NCBI RefSeq assembly: GCF_048771995.1
Contig: NC_133026.1
Location: forward strand, 97,427,501-97,491,500
Source: Taeniopygia guttata
Lineage: Eukaryota > Chordata > Aves > Passeriformes > Estrildidae
DNA length: 64,000 nucleotides
Direction of reading: 5' to 3'
Positions 63,920-64,000 of this stretch are shown here, one piece after another. Numbering within the stretch: position 1 is the first letter of the stretch; each line of letters begins with the position of its first letter. The notes under the pieces were generated by a model that did no database searches, was not told the DNA's origin, and saw only the letters and a program-made list of their open reading frames with translations. The position numbers and the translations under genes are program-made.

Positions 63920-64000
63920 AAATCGCAGAATTATGGAATCATAGAATGGTTTGGGTTGGAAGGACTCTTATAAGTCATCTAATTACAACCCCTTTGCCAT
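63920..64000 (-). mobile_element. CR1 LINE 3' end, cut by the window edge
   Basis: The plus strand reads GCAGAATTATGGAATCATAG, 'aatggtttgggttggaagga', 'aagtcatctaatta' and 'cccctttgccat'. This is the reverse complement of a CR1 terminus on the minus strand. The element continues beyond the window. Confidence 0.94.

Overview
This is an AT-rich stretch of vertebrate nuclear DNA, almost certainly avian. It appears to be intergenic or deep intronic sequence with no protein-coding gene that I can recognise. The open frames are short, scattered over all six frames, and lack recognisable domains or a chain of exons with splice sites. The longest ones fall in a pyrimidine-rich simple repeat or in GC-richer transposon sequence. 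I see no rRNA, tRNA, CRISPR array, operon or other prokaryotic feature. The case for a bird rests on CR1 LINE 3' ends, which carry the typical 'agatgatct...ccttccaacc' block followed by 'ttctatgat'-like termini. It also rests on two LTR sequences that resemble abundant avian endogenous retrovirus LTRs. A songbird or a relative is plausible but unproven. These family calls come from memory of the families, not from a search.

Layout: 0.2-0.7 kb is a GC- and CpG-richer block that could be an old minus-strand LTR. Old CR1 fragments lie on the minus strand near 3.0 and 5.2 kb. A GC-richer block of unknown nature lies at 14.1-14.7 kb, followed by a probable solo LTR of about 1 kb at 15.57-16.59 kb. 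Another CpG-bearing block lies at 18.0-18.26 kb. There is a short CR1 tail at 24.6 kb and a probable solo LTR of about 575 bp at 25.45-26.03 kb. A CR1 copy at 38.0-39.0 kb is the longest in the window; it joins the 5' part of ORF2 (endonuclease) directly to the 3' end. From 42.5 to 43.85 kb a probable LTR-derived segment runs into more than 600 bp of nearly pure pyrimidine dominated by TTTC repeats. CR1 tails follow at 52.1 kb (minus), 58.2 kb (plus) and 63.9 kb (minus, cut by the window edge). Between these the DNA is low-complexity or apparently unique, with microsatellites and short duplications.

The most unusual structure is a chain of three perfect inverted repeats at 35,162-35,243. Other perfect hairpins with 9-13 bp arms occur at 39.9, 44.6 and 50.2 kb. 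Some moderately GC-richer, non-repetitive stretches (about 0.94-1.17, 33.3-33.56 and 48.64-49.18 kb) are candidates for conserved regulatory elements, but only alignment to other birds could show that. There is no gene set here that works together as a pathway, and I found no convincing evidence of a new biological system.
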